A stretch of 54,755 nt of DNA from a virus. The DNA lies in the IMG/VR virus record IMGVR_UViG_3300025276_000039, positions 1-54,755 of that record, one strand, 5' to 3'. The translations under genes were made by a program, and so were the position numbers. This document shows, one piece after another, positions 31,134-39,915 of this stretch (the stretch's first letter is position 1; each line of letters starts with the position of its first letter). The notes under the pieces were generated by a model that made no database searches, had not been told where the DNA came from, and saw nothing but the letters and a program-made list of their open reading frames with translations.

Positions 31134-33572
31134 ATGAACAATCAATATAACAAGGGACAGTCTTCTTTCCCAGACCCATTAGCAAGCACAGAAGAGAAGT
31201 TAGACAACTCGTACGGACTTCAATACGCAAAGTCTATGTTTGCTCAGTGGGTAGGAAGCGACTATTCAAATTCACTATACGGAAGAAGAAACGCTGAGAT
31301 CGAAAGATGTAGAGATTACGCACAAGGAACTCAGGACACTTCCATCTACAGAAAAATATTAAACTCATTAGATCCTAATGGAGGGGGAGGAACTCTTCTT
31401 ACTTTGGATTACACTCCTGTTCCTATCGTTCCTAAGTTTGTTAAGATAGTAGTAAACAAGATATTATCTAGAGCACCCTATCCAAACATAGAAGCGGTAG
31501 ATCCATTATCAAGATCTGAGAAAGACAAAAAAAAGAACGCTACGATTTTAAAGATTGAGAACAAGCAGATGCTCATGGAAGCAAAAGAACTTGGTCTTGA
31601 TATAGACGTTGATCCAGAGAATCTCCCAGACACGCCTGAGGAGACTGAGATATTTATTGATACAAATGTTAAGACAGACGCTGAGATTGCTGCTCAATTA
31701 GCAACAGAGATGACGTTAAAGTGGAACGACTTTGGTGAGGCAATATATAGAAGATGCGTAGAGGACTTAGCGGTAACCGGATTAGGAATTGCCAGAAGAT
31801 CTAATGATCCTAATTATGGTATTAAAGAGGAGTACGTAGATCCTGCAAAGTTTATTCACAACTGGACTGATGATCCAAATTTCACAGACCTTACTTACGC
31901 TGGCAACTTCCGTTACATAACAATAATGGAACTAAAAAGAATTGCAAGAGATCAGTTTACTGAAACGCAATATGAAGAGATTGCCAAAACGGTAATGAAC
32001 AAGTACGGTAATCAACCTGATCAGTTCTCAACATCTACTCAGTCTGGCTATAGCCGATCAAATAACAAGTTCCAACAGGGATATGATGAGTACAAGGTTG
32101 AGGTTATGGAGTTCGAGTTCATGTCTGTTGACGATGTGATCTTCGAAAAGAAAGAATCAGCCTACGGTAATATTGGTTTTTATTATAAGGGAACGGAGTA
32201 TAACGCCCCTCAACAATCTGTATATGACAGAGAGGCTGTATACATGAGCAATGCTACGGTATACGGAGGGACATTAATTGTTGGTACTGATCACCTATAT
32301 AACTATGGGGCTAAAAAGAACATCCCTAAAAATGTTCATGACATTAGCCGTGCGAGATTATCATACAGTATTGTTGCCACTAACATTAGAGGAATGATAC
32401 CTAAGTCAATGGTGTCATCTGTAATTGGGTTTGCGGACATGTTACAAATAACTCATTTAAAGATTCAACAGTCAATAGCCAAGGCAAAGCCCGATGGACT
32501 TATTATAGATATCGAAGGACTAGAGAATGTTCAACTAGGTAAGGGGGGAGCATTACAGCCTCTTGAGATACAAGATATCTATGAGCAGACTGGTGTGTTT
32601 TATTACCGGTCTAAAAACCCAGAAGGAGGATTTCAAAACCCTCCAGTAAGGGAGATAGGTAACGCCATTAGAAACATTGGAGAACTAGTAAACATATACA
32701 ATCACTACCTCCGAATGATCCGAGATGCCACAGGTATTAACGAAGTAATGGATGGCACTACTCCAAAAGGAGACTCTTTGGTAGGAGTGAGAGAGCAAGC
32801 AATGGCGGCAGGTAATAATGCAATATATGATATTACTAATGCTGCACACGTATTATACAAAAAGGTATGTGATGATATTGTTCGCTGTTTGCAAATTATT
32901 CCTAAGGATAGTATTCTTTACAACGTATACACCAATGCAGTAGGAGATACAAACATGGCGGTTCTTTCTTCTTTTGATAACCTGGCTATGTACAACTTCG
33001 GAGTGATGGTTGTTACGGAAATGAATGACAGAGAAAAGGCATATCTAGAACAGAACATTCAGATTGCTTTAGGTCAAAAAGAAATAGATCTTGAGGACGC
33101 TATTGCTATTAGACAATTACGCGACGTAGAACAAGCGGAAAGATTGTTAGTAGTAAGACGTGCTAAGAGAATAAAGAGTCAGCAAGAGCAAGCACAGCAG
33201 CAGATGCAGATGCAAACTCAAATGAATTCTCAGTCTCAACAAATTGCAGCACAGGCTGAAATGGAAAAAGACCAAATGAGATCTCAACTAGAGATACAGC
33301 GGATGCAGTTAGAGGGACAAATAAAGACTCAACTAATGGAACTAGAGTATCAATACAAAATGCAGATTGAGCAACTTAAAGGCCAATACGATATTGTTGA
33401 GCAAGAAATAGAAAGTGGAGTTAGACAGGCTGAAAACTCAGAGTCAGAGAATCGTAAAGACGAAAGGATAGACAGACAAGCCATGGCTCAAAGTAAACTG
33501 ATAGCGCAAAGAAAAGGTGATCGACCTCCATTGGACGAGACCCTGTCTGGTGCCTTAACTAATATGCAATAA
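31134..33572 (+). CDS. Portal protein
   Basis: 812 residues from ATG 31134 (a TTG at 31128 is less likely). The long alpha-beta body contains RDYAQGTQDTSIYRKIL, KFVKIVVNKILSRAP and AVTGLGIARRSNDPNYGI, typical of phage portals, which form the 12-subunit ring through which DNA passes. The C-terminal 150 residues are Gln- and Glu-rich and strongly coiled-coil (QQEQAQQQMQMQTQMNSQSQ), a barrel extension. Directly after the terminase gene. Confidence 0.8.
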   Translation: MNNQYNKGQSSFPDPLASTEEKLDNSYGLQYAKSMFAQWVGSDYSNSLYGRRNAEIERCRDYAQGTQDTSIYRKILNSLDPNGGGGTLLTLDYTPVPIVPKFVKIVVNKILSRAPYPNIEAVDPLSRSEKDKKKNATILKIENKQMLMEAKELGLDIDVDPENLPDTPEETEIFIDTNVKTDAEIAAQLATEMTLKWNDFGEAIYRRCVEDLAVTGLGIARRSNDPNYGIKEEYVDPAKFIHNWTDDPNFTDLTYAGNFRYITIMELKRIARDQFTETQYEEIAKTVMNKYGNQPDQFSTSTQSGYSRSNNKFQQGYDEYKVEVMEFEFMSVDDVIFEKKESAYGNIGFYYKGTEYNAPQQSVYDREAVYMSNATVYGGTLIVGTDHLYNYGAKKNIPKNVHDISRARLSYSIVATNIRGMIPKSMVSSVIGFADMLQITHLKIQQSIAKAKPDGLIIDIEGLENVQLGKGGALQPLEIQDIYEQTGVFYYRSKNPEGGFQNPPVREIGNAIRNIGELVNIYNHYLRMIRDATGINEVMDGTTPKGDSLVGVREQAMAAGNNAIYDITNAAHVLYKKVCDDIVRCLQIIPKDSILYNVYTNAVGDTNMAVLSSFDNLAMYNFGVMVVTEMNDREKAYLEQNIQIALGQKEIDLEDAIAIRQLRDVEQAERLLVVRRAKRIKSQQEQAQQQMQMQTQMNSQSQQIAAQAEMEKDQMRSQLEIQRMQLEGQIKTQLMELEYQYKMQIEQLKGQYDIVEQEIESGVRQAENSESENRKDERIDRQAMAQSKLIAQRKGDRPPLDETLSGALTNMQ

Positions 33573-33574
33573 CA

Positions 33575-33982
33575 ATGGCCTGTAACACATGTAACCAATC
33601 TTCCTCTGCTTGCAGATGTCAAACCCCAAAGAATGTAGATCTTTCTGCGGCTACTCAATTAAACATATGTTGTAGAAGGGCGAACACTTTTATTCTTAAA
33701 GCAAACGTAAAAGACTCAGCAGGTACCGCTATTGACCTGACCCTTTATACATATGAAATGCAAGTAAGGGAATACGACAATGGCCCTTTGATTATTTCAA
33801 ACGCAAACATAACCATCACAGGAACGGCCGCTGGGCTTCTTAATATAACTATTACTGACGCTGTCATGACCGTTGATGCAGGGACTTATGTTTATGGTGT
33901 AGAGTTTAACCTAACAGCGACTGGGGAAAAAGAAACTTGGTTCTATGGAACATTCGATGTACAGCAAAATATTGTAAACTAA
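33575..33982 (+). CDS. Small Ig-like virion protein with Cys-rich N-terminus (135 aa)
   Basis: 135 residues. The first 35 contain five to seven cysteines (CNTCNQSSSACRC, NICCRR), and residues about 40-130 form an Ig/BppU-like beta domain (FILKANVKDSAG, YEMQVREYDNGP, YVYGVEFNLTATGE). It is 3 bases upstream of the collagen-like fiber, so it may be the fiber's attachment or base protein. The function is inferred from position and fold. Confidence 0.55.
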   Translation: MACNTCNQSSSACRCQTPKNVDLSAATQLNICCRRANTFILKANVKDSAGTAIDLTLYTYEMQVREYDNGPLIISNANITITGTAAGLLNITITDAVMTVDAGTYVYGVEFNLTATGEKETWFYGTFDVQQNIVN

Positions 33983-33985
33983 ATT

Positions 33986-36900
33986 ATGTCAAACCCAGGA
34001 CCTATCGACATTATTATAACTGAAAAGCCTGCACCTGTAGTAACCATAACTGAAAAGCCTGGAGATGTAGTAACCATTACTCAGCCAAAGCCTATATCTA
34101 TTGATATTAATAATGGAGCCGTAGAGCAACTTGTTGGATCAAAAGGTCAAAAAGGTGCTCAAGGAGAGAAGGGTACGAAAGGTGAGGTAGGTCCTAAAGG
34201 GGCGGAAGGTACTAAAGGTTTACAAGGGGTCAAAGGAGAAAAGGGTGAGAAAGGTCTTGATGGAGATGGAGACAAGGGAGCGAAAGGACAAGACGGTCAA
34301 AAAGGTGAACAGGGTGCTTCAGTAAAAGGACAGAAAGGTGAAGAGGGTTCTGATGGAGACGATGGTGCTAAAGGACAAAAAGGTCAAGAGGGTGCTTCAG
34401 TAAAAGGACAAAAAGGTCAGCAAGGTGATTCTGTCAAAGGACAAAAAGGACAAGATGGCGCTTCAGTAAAAGGTCAGAAAGGTGAGGCCGGTACTGATGG
34501 AAGCGATGGAGGCAAAGGACAAAAAGGACAAGATGGTCAAAAAGGTGAGGCCGGTACCGATGGAGACGATGGAGCCAAGGGTCAGAAAGGACAACAGGGT
34601 CTATTGCCTGCTGCAACATATGAGTATGTATTTAGCACTGATGTATCAGGAAACCCTGGTACTGGTAAGGCTAGGTTCAATAATGCGACTCAGAATACAT
34701 CTACCTCTGTTGTTATAAACTCTACTGACAAAAATGGAGACACTATCCCTACCCCAAGCGCTGGGTCGGTATTGGTAAGATCTGTAGCCACATCTACAGA
34801 CTTTGTAAACTTTAACATTAATAGTGTTGCAATTGATACAGGAATAATAACCTGTACTGTTAATGTACAAGGCAGTAGCGCAAATAGTCCATTTAGTAAT
34901 GGAGAAGAAATAACTTTATCTTTTGCCGAAGGTGGAGCCAAAGGTGAAGTCGGACAGAAAGGACAAGACGGTCAGAAGGGCGAGAAAGGTCAAGACGGTG
35001 CTTCAGTAAAAGGACAAGATGGTCAGAAAGGTGAGCAAGGTGCTTCAGTTAAAGGACAAAAAGGAGTGGCTGGTGCTGATGGAGGCGATGGAGGCAAAGG
35101 ACAAAAAGGACAAGATGGTCAGAAGGGTCAAGATGGCGCTTCAGTCAAAGGACAAAAAGGAGTGGCTGGTGCTGATGGAGGCGACGGAGGCAAAGGACAA
35201 AAAGGACAAGATGGTCAGAAGGGTCAAGATGGTGCTTCAGTTAAAGGACAAAAAGGAGAGGCTGGTGCTGATGGAGGTGATGGAGGCAAAGGACAAAAAG
35301 GACTAGATGGTCAGAAGGGTCAAGATGGCGCTTCAGTCAAAGGACAAGATGGTCAGAAGGGTCAAGATGGTGCTTCAGTCAAAGGACAAAAAGGAGAGAA
35401 AGGTGAAAAGGGAACCAGGGGTCAGAACTCTGCGAACAGTTATCCCTATAACTTTAGAACAGATACTTCTGGGAACCCAGCCGATGGGGACCTAAGAGGA
35501 AACGAAACAAATCAGAACGCATCTACCAGAATTGTTCTCAATCAAACGGATGGTGATGGTTTAACTATCCCTGCGGTGGGTGCTAATCAGGCAGGAACTA
35601 TAACCATAAGAGGTGTAGAAACCCAAACAAACTTCTTGACGTTCGACTTTAGTGGAGGCGATACTGCCTCTGGAGAAGTAGAACTTACTGGATCTATTAG
35701 TGCTTCAAGTGCCACCAGTCCTTTTACTGACAATACATCAGTCACTGTTTCTTTTGTGTTTGATGGAGCCAAAGGAGAGAAAGGTCAGAAAGGACAAGAC
35801 GGTCAAAAGGGAATAGATGGCACTTCTGTTAAGGGTCAGAAAGGTGCAGAAGGAACTTCTGTTAAAGGACAGAAAGGCCAAAAAGGAACAACAGGAGCAC
35901 AAGCACCTAATGTATTCCCTTATACTTTCAAAACAGACACATCAGGAAATCCTGGTGCTGGAGAACTTCGGGGTAACCAATCCACACAGAACACATCAAC
36001 ACGGATTGTCTTAAATCAAACCGATGGAGATAATGTAACTATCCCTGCCGTTACTGGATCGCAAGCAGGTACTGTTGTCATTTCAGGAACAGCGGAAAAT
36101 TCTGGGAACTTTTTACAGTTTTTATTTACTGAAGGTTCTACTACTGGTGGAGAGATAGAACTCTCAGGAACAATGTCTTCCTCTAGTGCTGCTAGTCCGT
36201 TTAGTAATGACGACACTGTCAATGTTGCGTTTCAGTTTGACGGAACAGATGGCGCTAAAGGTGAAAAAGGTCAAGACGGTGCTTCAGTAAAAGGACAGAA
36301 AGGTGCAGCAGGAGCAGATGGGACCTCTGTTAAAGGACAAAAGGGAGTGGCCGGTACTAATGGTGACGATGGCGCTAAGGGTATTAAGGGTCAAGACGGT
36401 GCTTCAGTTAAAGGACAAAAAGGTCAAGATGGTGCTTCAGTTAAAGGACAGAAAGGACAAGATGGCGCTAAGGGTATTAAGGGAGAGAGGGGTGAGAAAG
36501 GAATTGCAGGAACAAACGCTGCCAATATATACCCTTATACTTTTAAAACAGATACCTCAGGAGACATGGGTTCTGGTGAACTTCGAGGTAATCAGTCCAC
36601 ACAAAACACTTCTACGAGAATCAAGTTGAATTCCACAGATGGAAACAATACGACTATCCCCACTCCGACGGCTCCAGGTTCTGTAACCTTACGAGAAGTA
36701 GAGACAGAAAGTAACTTCTTAATCTTTGCATTTAGTACAGTAACTGTAGATGCTGATCAGATAGAATTAGAAGGTAGCATAAGCGCCTCAAGCGCGTCTA
36801 ATCCTTTTGATGGTGAAGATAGTATTACTGCCTCATTTGTTTTTGATGGATCGGACGGTGCAAAAGGTCAAAAAGGACAGGCGGGAGCAGACGGGGCTTC

Positions 36901-38782
36901 AGTCAAAGGTCAGAAAGGACAAGATGGCGCTTCTGTAAAAGGTCAGAAGGGTCAAGATGGTGCTTCAGTCAAAGGACAAAAAGGTCAAGCAGGAGCAGCG
37001 GGAACAGCAGCCACTGTTGACGTTGGAACCACCGAAACACTTGCCGCTGGGGAGCCAGCGACCGTTAATAATAGCGGATCTACAGAGAGCGCTACATTTG
37101 ATTTTGGAATACCTCAAGGTATTACTGGCGCTAAAGGACAAGATGGCGCTTCGGTTAAAGGACAGAAGGGTCAAGATGGTGCTTCAGTTAAAGGACAGAA
37201 AGGACAAGACGGTCAGAAGGGTGAGCAAGGTGAGGAAGGCCCTTCGGTTAAAGGACAGAAGGGTCAAGATGGCGCTTCAGTTAAAGGACAGAAAGGTGCA
37301 GCAGGCACCAATGGAGACGATGGTGCTAAAGGACAGAAAGGAGCAGAGTCATCTGCCTCTGTTACAGGTTCAGGATCCGCAACAAGGGTTGCCTTCTGGT
37401 CAGGGACTCAAGCCCTAAGTAGCAATTCAAATCTTTATTGGGATAATACTAATGACATATTAGGTTTAGGAGGAACAGGTACATTTACATCTTCACATTC
37501 TTTAAATATAGATGGAACTGGTTTAGCAATAAAAAATAATGTAAATGGCTCAAATAATAATTGGAGTACAATTACCAACATCGATACAGGGAATAGTTCA
37601 AACCTAGTATTTACTTCAGGACAAGGAGTTGCTTTAACATTAAATAATAATAAAAACGCAGAGTTCTCAGGAGATGTAAGAGTCGTTGATAGGTTATTAA
37701 TAAATGCTGCGGCATCAACAGGAAGCCCTTATCTTTCTCTTGATCAAGATGGAGTAGAGAAAGCCTATATACAATATGTTGATGCAGGAGATAATCTTGT
37801 TATGCAATCGGACGGTGTAATGAATTTTAGAACTGGCGCTACATCAAGACTAAGTATTAGTAATGCTGGTGACTCAACTTTTACAGGACAAATAACTGCT
37901 TCAAAAAATCAAAATGCTACAAGTAGTTTTAGTTTTCAAAATTTAGATACAACAGGCACAGGTGTAAGAACACATTTAAACGCTATTGCAGGAAATAGGT
38001 CAATAAGATTAGAGGCTATCCATAACGACCACAGTTATTTAGTAAGTGGTAATTCAACAATGTATCTTCAAACTAGTGGTGGTAGCAATAACACTGTATT
38101 ATTACAAGACAAAAACGCAACGTTTGCAGGAGATTTAATTTTACCTGCTCAAACTATACAATTTGGAAGTAATAGTAATCACATTTTATCATTTGAAAGT
38201 TTAGATAGTACTACAACTGCAATGGAGTTACAGATGGTATCTGTACAAGGAAATGCCATAGGAAAAATTTATGCAGAGGGTACTGTAGGGGATGGAAACA
38301 ATCTTCTGGCTTTTCGAAACGGAAATGGAAATAACTTTATGGCTTCTACTCAAGGGGGTTCTACTGTATTTTCTACAAGTAATACAGAAAGAATCAGAAT
38401 TACTAGCGCAGGCCCGGTGGGAATTAACAATACGTCTCCTGGTACAGTAAATGGTACTGCTTTTGGAGGTGTTATGCTTCATATTACAGGTTCTGGAAAT
38501 ATAGGAAGATTAGTATTAGAAGGTGCTGTTCAAGGAACTATGTTGATGAACGCAACTGGTTCAACTGCAAATCAAAGACTCAAGTTTATCCAAAGCAAAC
38601 AAAACGAGTTTAGGATGGGTAAGGTTTCGGACAGCGGAACAGAAACAACTCAATTTTCGATAGACGATAGTGGTGACTGTGAAATAGAGACTAACGGTGG
38701 CGCTTTAATATTAAGAGACAGTAGTGGAACTCGATATGCAGTTACAGTAGACGGAGGTACATTAGAAGTAAATCAATTATAA
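33986..38782 (+). CDS. Collagen-like tail fiber (1,598 aa)
   Basis: Six blocks of Gly-X-Y triplets (about residues 51-205, 313-478, 593-635, 752-842, 956-1005, 1047-1120), with frequent five-residue units GASVK. All of roughly 100 lysines in these blocks come right before Gly, and proline is almost absent. Between blocks 1 and 5 sit four related beta domains of about 105-115 residues, each starting like YPYTFKTDTSGNPG and including QNTSTRIVLNQTDG. A short ATVDVGTTETL domain lies between blocks 5 and 6. The C-terminal 480 residues begin SGSATRVAFWSGTQAL and look like a typical fiber tip without the S74 chaperone motif. The N-terminus (about 1-50) probably anchors it. Presumably a receptor-binding or adhesive fiber on the virion. 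Confidence 0.85.
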   Translation: MSNPGPIDIIITEKPAPVVTITEKPGDVVTITQPKPISIDINNGAVEQLVGSKGQKGAQGEKGTKGEVGPKGAEGTKGLQGVKGEKGEKGLDGDGDKGAKGQDGQKGEQGASVKGQKGEEGSDGDDGAKGQKGQEGASVKGQKGQQGDSVKGQKGQDGASVKGQKGEAGTDGSDGGKGQKGQDGQKGEAGTDGDDGAKGQKGQQGLLPAATYEYVFSTDVSGNPGTGKARFNNATQNTSTSVVINSTDKNGDTIPTPSAGSVLVRSVATSTDFVNFNINSVAIDTGIITCTVNVQGSSANSPFSNGEEITLSFAEGGAKGEVGQKGQDGQKGEKGQDGASVKGQDGQKGEQGASVKGQKGVAGADGGDGGKGQKGQDGQKGQDGASVKGQKGVAGADGGDGGKGQKGQDGQKGQDGASVKGQKGEAGADGGDGGKGQKGLDGQKGQDGASVKGQDGQKGQDGASVKGQKGEKGEKGTRGQNSANSYPYNFRTDTSGNPADGDLRGNETNQNASTRIVLNQTDGDGLTIPAVGANQAGTITIRGVETQTNFLTFDFSGGDTASGEVELTGSISASSATSPFTDNTSVTVSFVFDGAKGEKGQKGQDGQKGIDGTSVKGQKGAEGTSVKGQKGQKGTTGAQAPNVFPYTFKTDTSGNPGAGELRGNQSTQNTSTRIVLNQTDGDNVTIPAVTGSQAGTVVISGTAENSGNFLQFLFTEGSTTGGEIELSGTMSSSSAASPFSNDDTVNVAFQFDGTDGAKGEKGQDGASVKGQKGAAGADGTSVKGQKGVAGTNGDDGAKGIKGQDGASVKGQKGQDGASVKGQKGQDGAKGIKGERGEKGIAGTNAANIYPYTFKTDTSGDMGSGELRGNQSTQNTSTRIKLNSTDGNNTTIPTPTAPGSVTLREVETESNFLIFAFSTVTVDADQIELEGSISASSASNPFDGEDSITASFVFDGSDGAKGQKGQAGADGASVKGQKGQDGASVKGQKGQDGASVKGQKGQAGAAGTAATVDVGTTETLAAGEPATVNNSGSTESATFDFGIPQGITGAKGQDGASVKGQKGQDGASVKGQKGQDGQKGEQGEEGPSVKGQKGQDGASVKGQKGAAGTNGDDGAKGQKGAESSASVTGSGSATRVAFWSGTQALSSNSNLYWDNTNDILGLGGTGTFTSSHSLNIDGTGLAIKNNVNGSNNNWSTITNIDTGNSSNLVFTSGQGVALTLNNNKNAEFSGDVRVVDRLLINAAASTGSPYLSLDQDGVEKAYIQYVDAGDNLVMQSDGVMNFRTGATSRLSISNAGDSTFTGQITASKNQNATSSFSFQNLDTTGTGVRTHLNAIAGNRSIRLEAIHNDHSYLVSGNSTMYLQTSGGSNNTVLLQDKNATFAGDLILPAQTIQFGSNSNHILSFESLDSTTTAMELQMVSVQGNAIGKIYAEGTVGDGNNLLAFRNGNGNNFMASTQGGSTVFSTSNTERIRITSAGPVGINNTSPGTVNGTAFGGVMLHITGSGNIGRLVLEGAVQGTMLMNATGSTANQRLKFIQSKQNEFRMGKVSDSGTETTQFSIDDSGDCEIETNGGALILRDSSGTRYAVTVDGGTLEVNQL
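34136..37350 (+). repeat. Direct repeats encoding the collagen triplets
   Basis: Many near-identical units such as GGACAAAAAGGACAAGATGG and GGTGCTTCAGTCAAAGGACA recur across blocks 1-6. A run near 35050-35330 includes near-exact copies of about 108 bp. These favour recombination, slippage and assembly collapse, so block lengths may differ in the real population. Confidence 0.8.
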
Positions 38783-39126
38783 TGGCAACAATAATAACAT
38801 GGAATTGCAAAACAGTAGACTGTTACCCTACTGACGGAGAATACACAGATGTGGTATACAACGTGCATTGGATAGTAAGAGGAACTTCAGACACTTTAGA
38901 CCCTGATGGTAATGCTTACACAGCAACAAGTATTAACACACAAGTAATAAGTACTAGTGATCTTAGTGGGTTTACACCTTTTGCTGACTTGACTAACTCT
39001 GATGTGGTGTCTTGGACTAAGGCGGCTATGGGGTCGGATAAAGTAACAGCGACAGAAACAGCGGTTCAGTCAGAAATAGACGAGCAAATAAACCCATCAT
39101 CAATAACTCTTACGATAAACAATTAA
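38782..39126 (+). CDS. Small conserved phage protein, fiber-linked (114 aa)
   Basis: 114 residues overlapping the fiber stop by one base. It begins IITWNCKTVDCYPTDGEY and contains FTPFADLTNSDVVSWTKAAM, a pattern I recall from a small protein family in marine phages, and ends with NPSSITLTINN. It may cap or chaperone the fiber. No enzyme motif. Confidence 0.55.
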   Translation: MATIITWNCKTVDCYPTDGEYTDVVYNVHWIVRGTSDTLDPDGNAYTATSINTQVISTSDLSGFTPFADLTNSDVVSWTKAAMGSDKVTATETAVQSEIDEQINPSSITLTINN

Positions 39127-39137
39127 TTTAAACATTG

Positions 39138-39145
39138 TATATTTG
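39138..39145 (+). promoter_or_regulatory. -7 box (TATATTTG)
   Basis: TATATTTG, 20 bases before the sugar-methyltransferase start, in a 39-base gap. It gives the fiber-modification genes their own promoter. Confidence 0.5.
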
Positions 39146-39165
39146 AAGTAATTCAATATAATGCA

Positions 39166-39915
39166 ATGCAAATTCAAGAAGAATGGGACAAGATGTCCCT
39201 TGAGTTAGAGCACTCTATAAAAACAGGAGACCTTTATATGTTTAGAGACTGGCACTCTGTTTCTATTATTCCCCTATACGAGTGTTGGCTATACCAAGGA
39301 TATCTAGACTATGCTAAAGATGTTTATGACTCTCTTGAAGAATCAGAAAAATATATTTGGGAATTTTGTATGTTACACACAACCTATGGCTATACTTCCA
39401 AACATCATTTTCATAAAAAACAGTCTATTCCTTTTAAGCATTTTACCACAAATCCCTATAACTTAAAAAGCAATCATCACTTTTTTAAGTATCAAACACA
39501 TACAAAGAATAATATTACTGACTTTGACAGAATAGTTGAATTAGGTGGAGGGTGTGGTGACTTCTGTAAGTTTGTTATGAATATGGGGTACACTGGAGAT
39601 TACGTTATAATAGACTTACCTGTTGTTACTAAAATTCAAAAACACAACCTTGCTGGTTATGATGTAAGATTTACTTCTGCACCTGTTCATTACAAGGAAA
39701 ACACTTTGTTTGTTTCTACTTGGGCTATATCAGAATGTCCTTTAGAGTGGAGAAATGAAATTATAAGCAAACTAAATCCAAGCAATTGGTTAATATCCTA
39801 TCAATCTAAGTTTAACGAAATAGACAATGAAAAATATTTTAAAGATTTTGAAGGAGTAAGAGAAAAAATTCCTTGGGTACATTGGGATGGTGGAAGTAAA
39901 TACATCTTAAAATGA
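39166..39915 (+). CDS. SAM-dependent methyltransferase, putative sugar O-methyltransferase
   Basis: 249 residues. Motif I is IVELGGGCGDFCKFV (about 124-138), followed by GDYVIIDLPVVTKIQ (motif II region) and VSTWAISECPLEWR (motif III/IV region). This matches a family of putative sugar O-methyltransferases common near polysaccharide and glycan genes. The stop overlaps the next gene's ATG as ATGA, so it is translationally coupled to the GT/GT25/hydroxylase protein. It probably caps a fiber glycan; the substrate is inferred. Confidence 0.65.
   Translation: MQIQEEWDKMSLELEHSIKTGDLYMFRDWHSVSIIPLYECWLYQGYLDYAKDVYDSLEESEKYIWEFCMLHTTYGYTSKHHFHKKQSIPFKHFTTNPYNLKSNHHFFKYQTHTKNNITDFDRIVELGGGCGDFCKFVMNMGYTGDYVIIDLPVVTKIQKHNLAGYDVRFTSAPVHYKENTLFVSTWAISECPLEWRNEIISKLNPSNWLISYQSKFNEIDNEKYFKDFEGVREKIPWVHWDGGSKYILK

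Noticed and set aside
34136-37350. Regular short DNA repeats resembling a CRISPR or minisatellite array
   Set aside because: They are in one open frame and encode Gly-X-Y collagen triplets; there are no unique spacers.
34482-37418. Several Lys/Leu-rich frames in alternate phases of the fiber gene
   Set aside because: They are out-of-frame readings of the collagen repeats and have no independent start signals.
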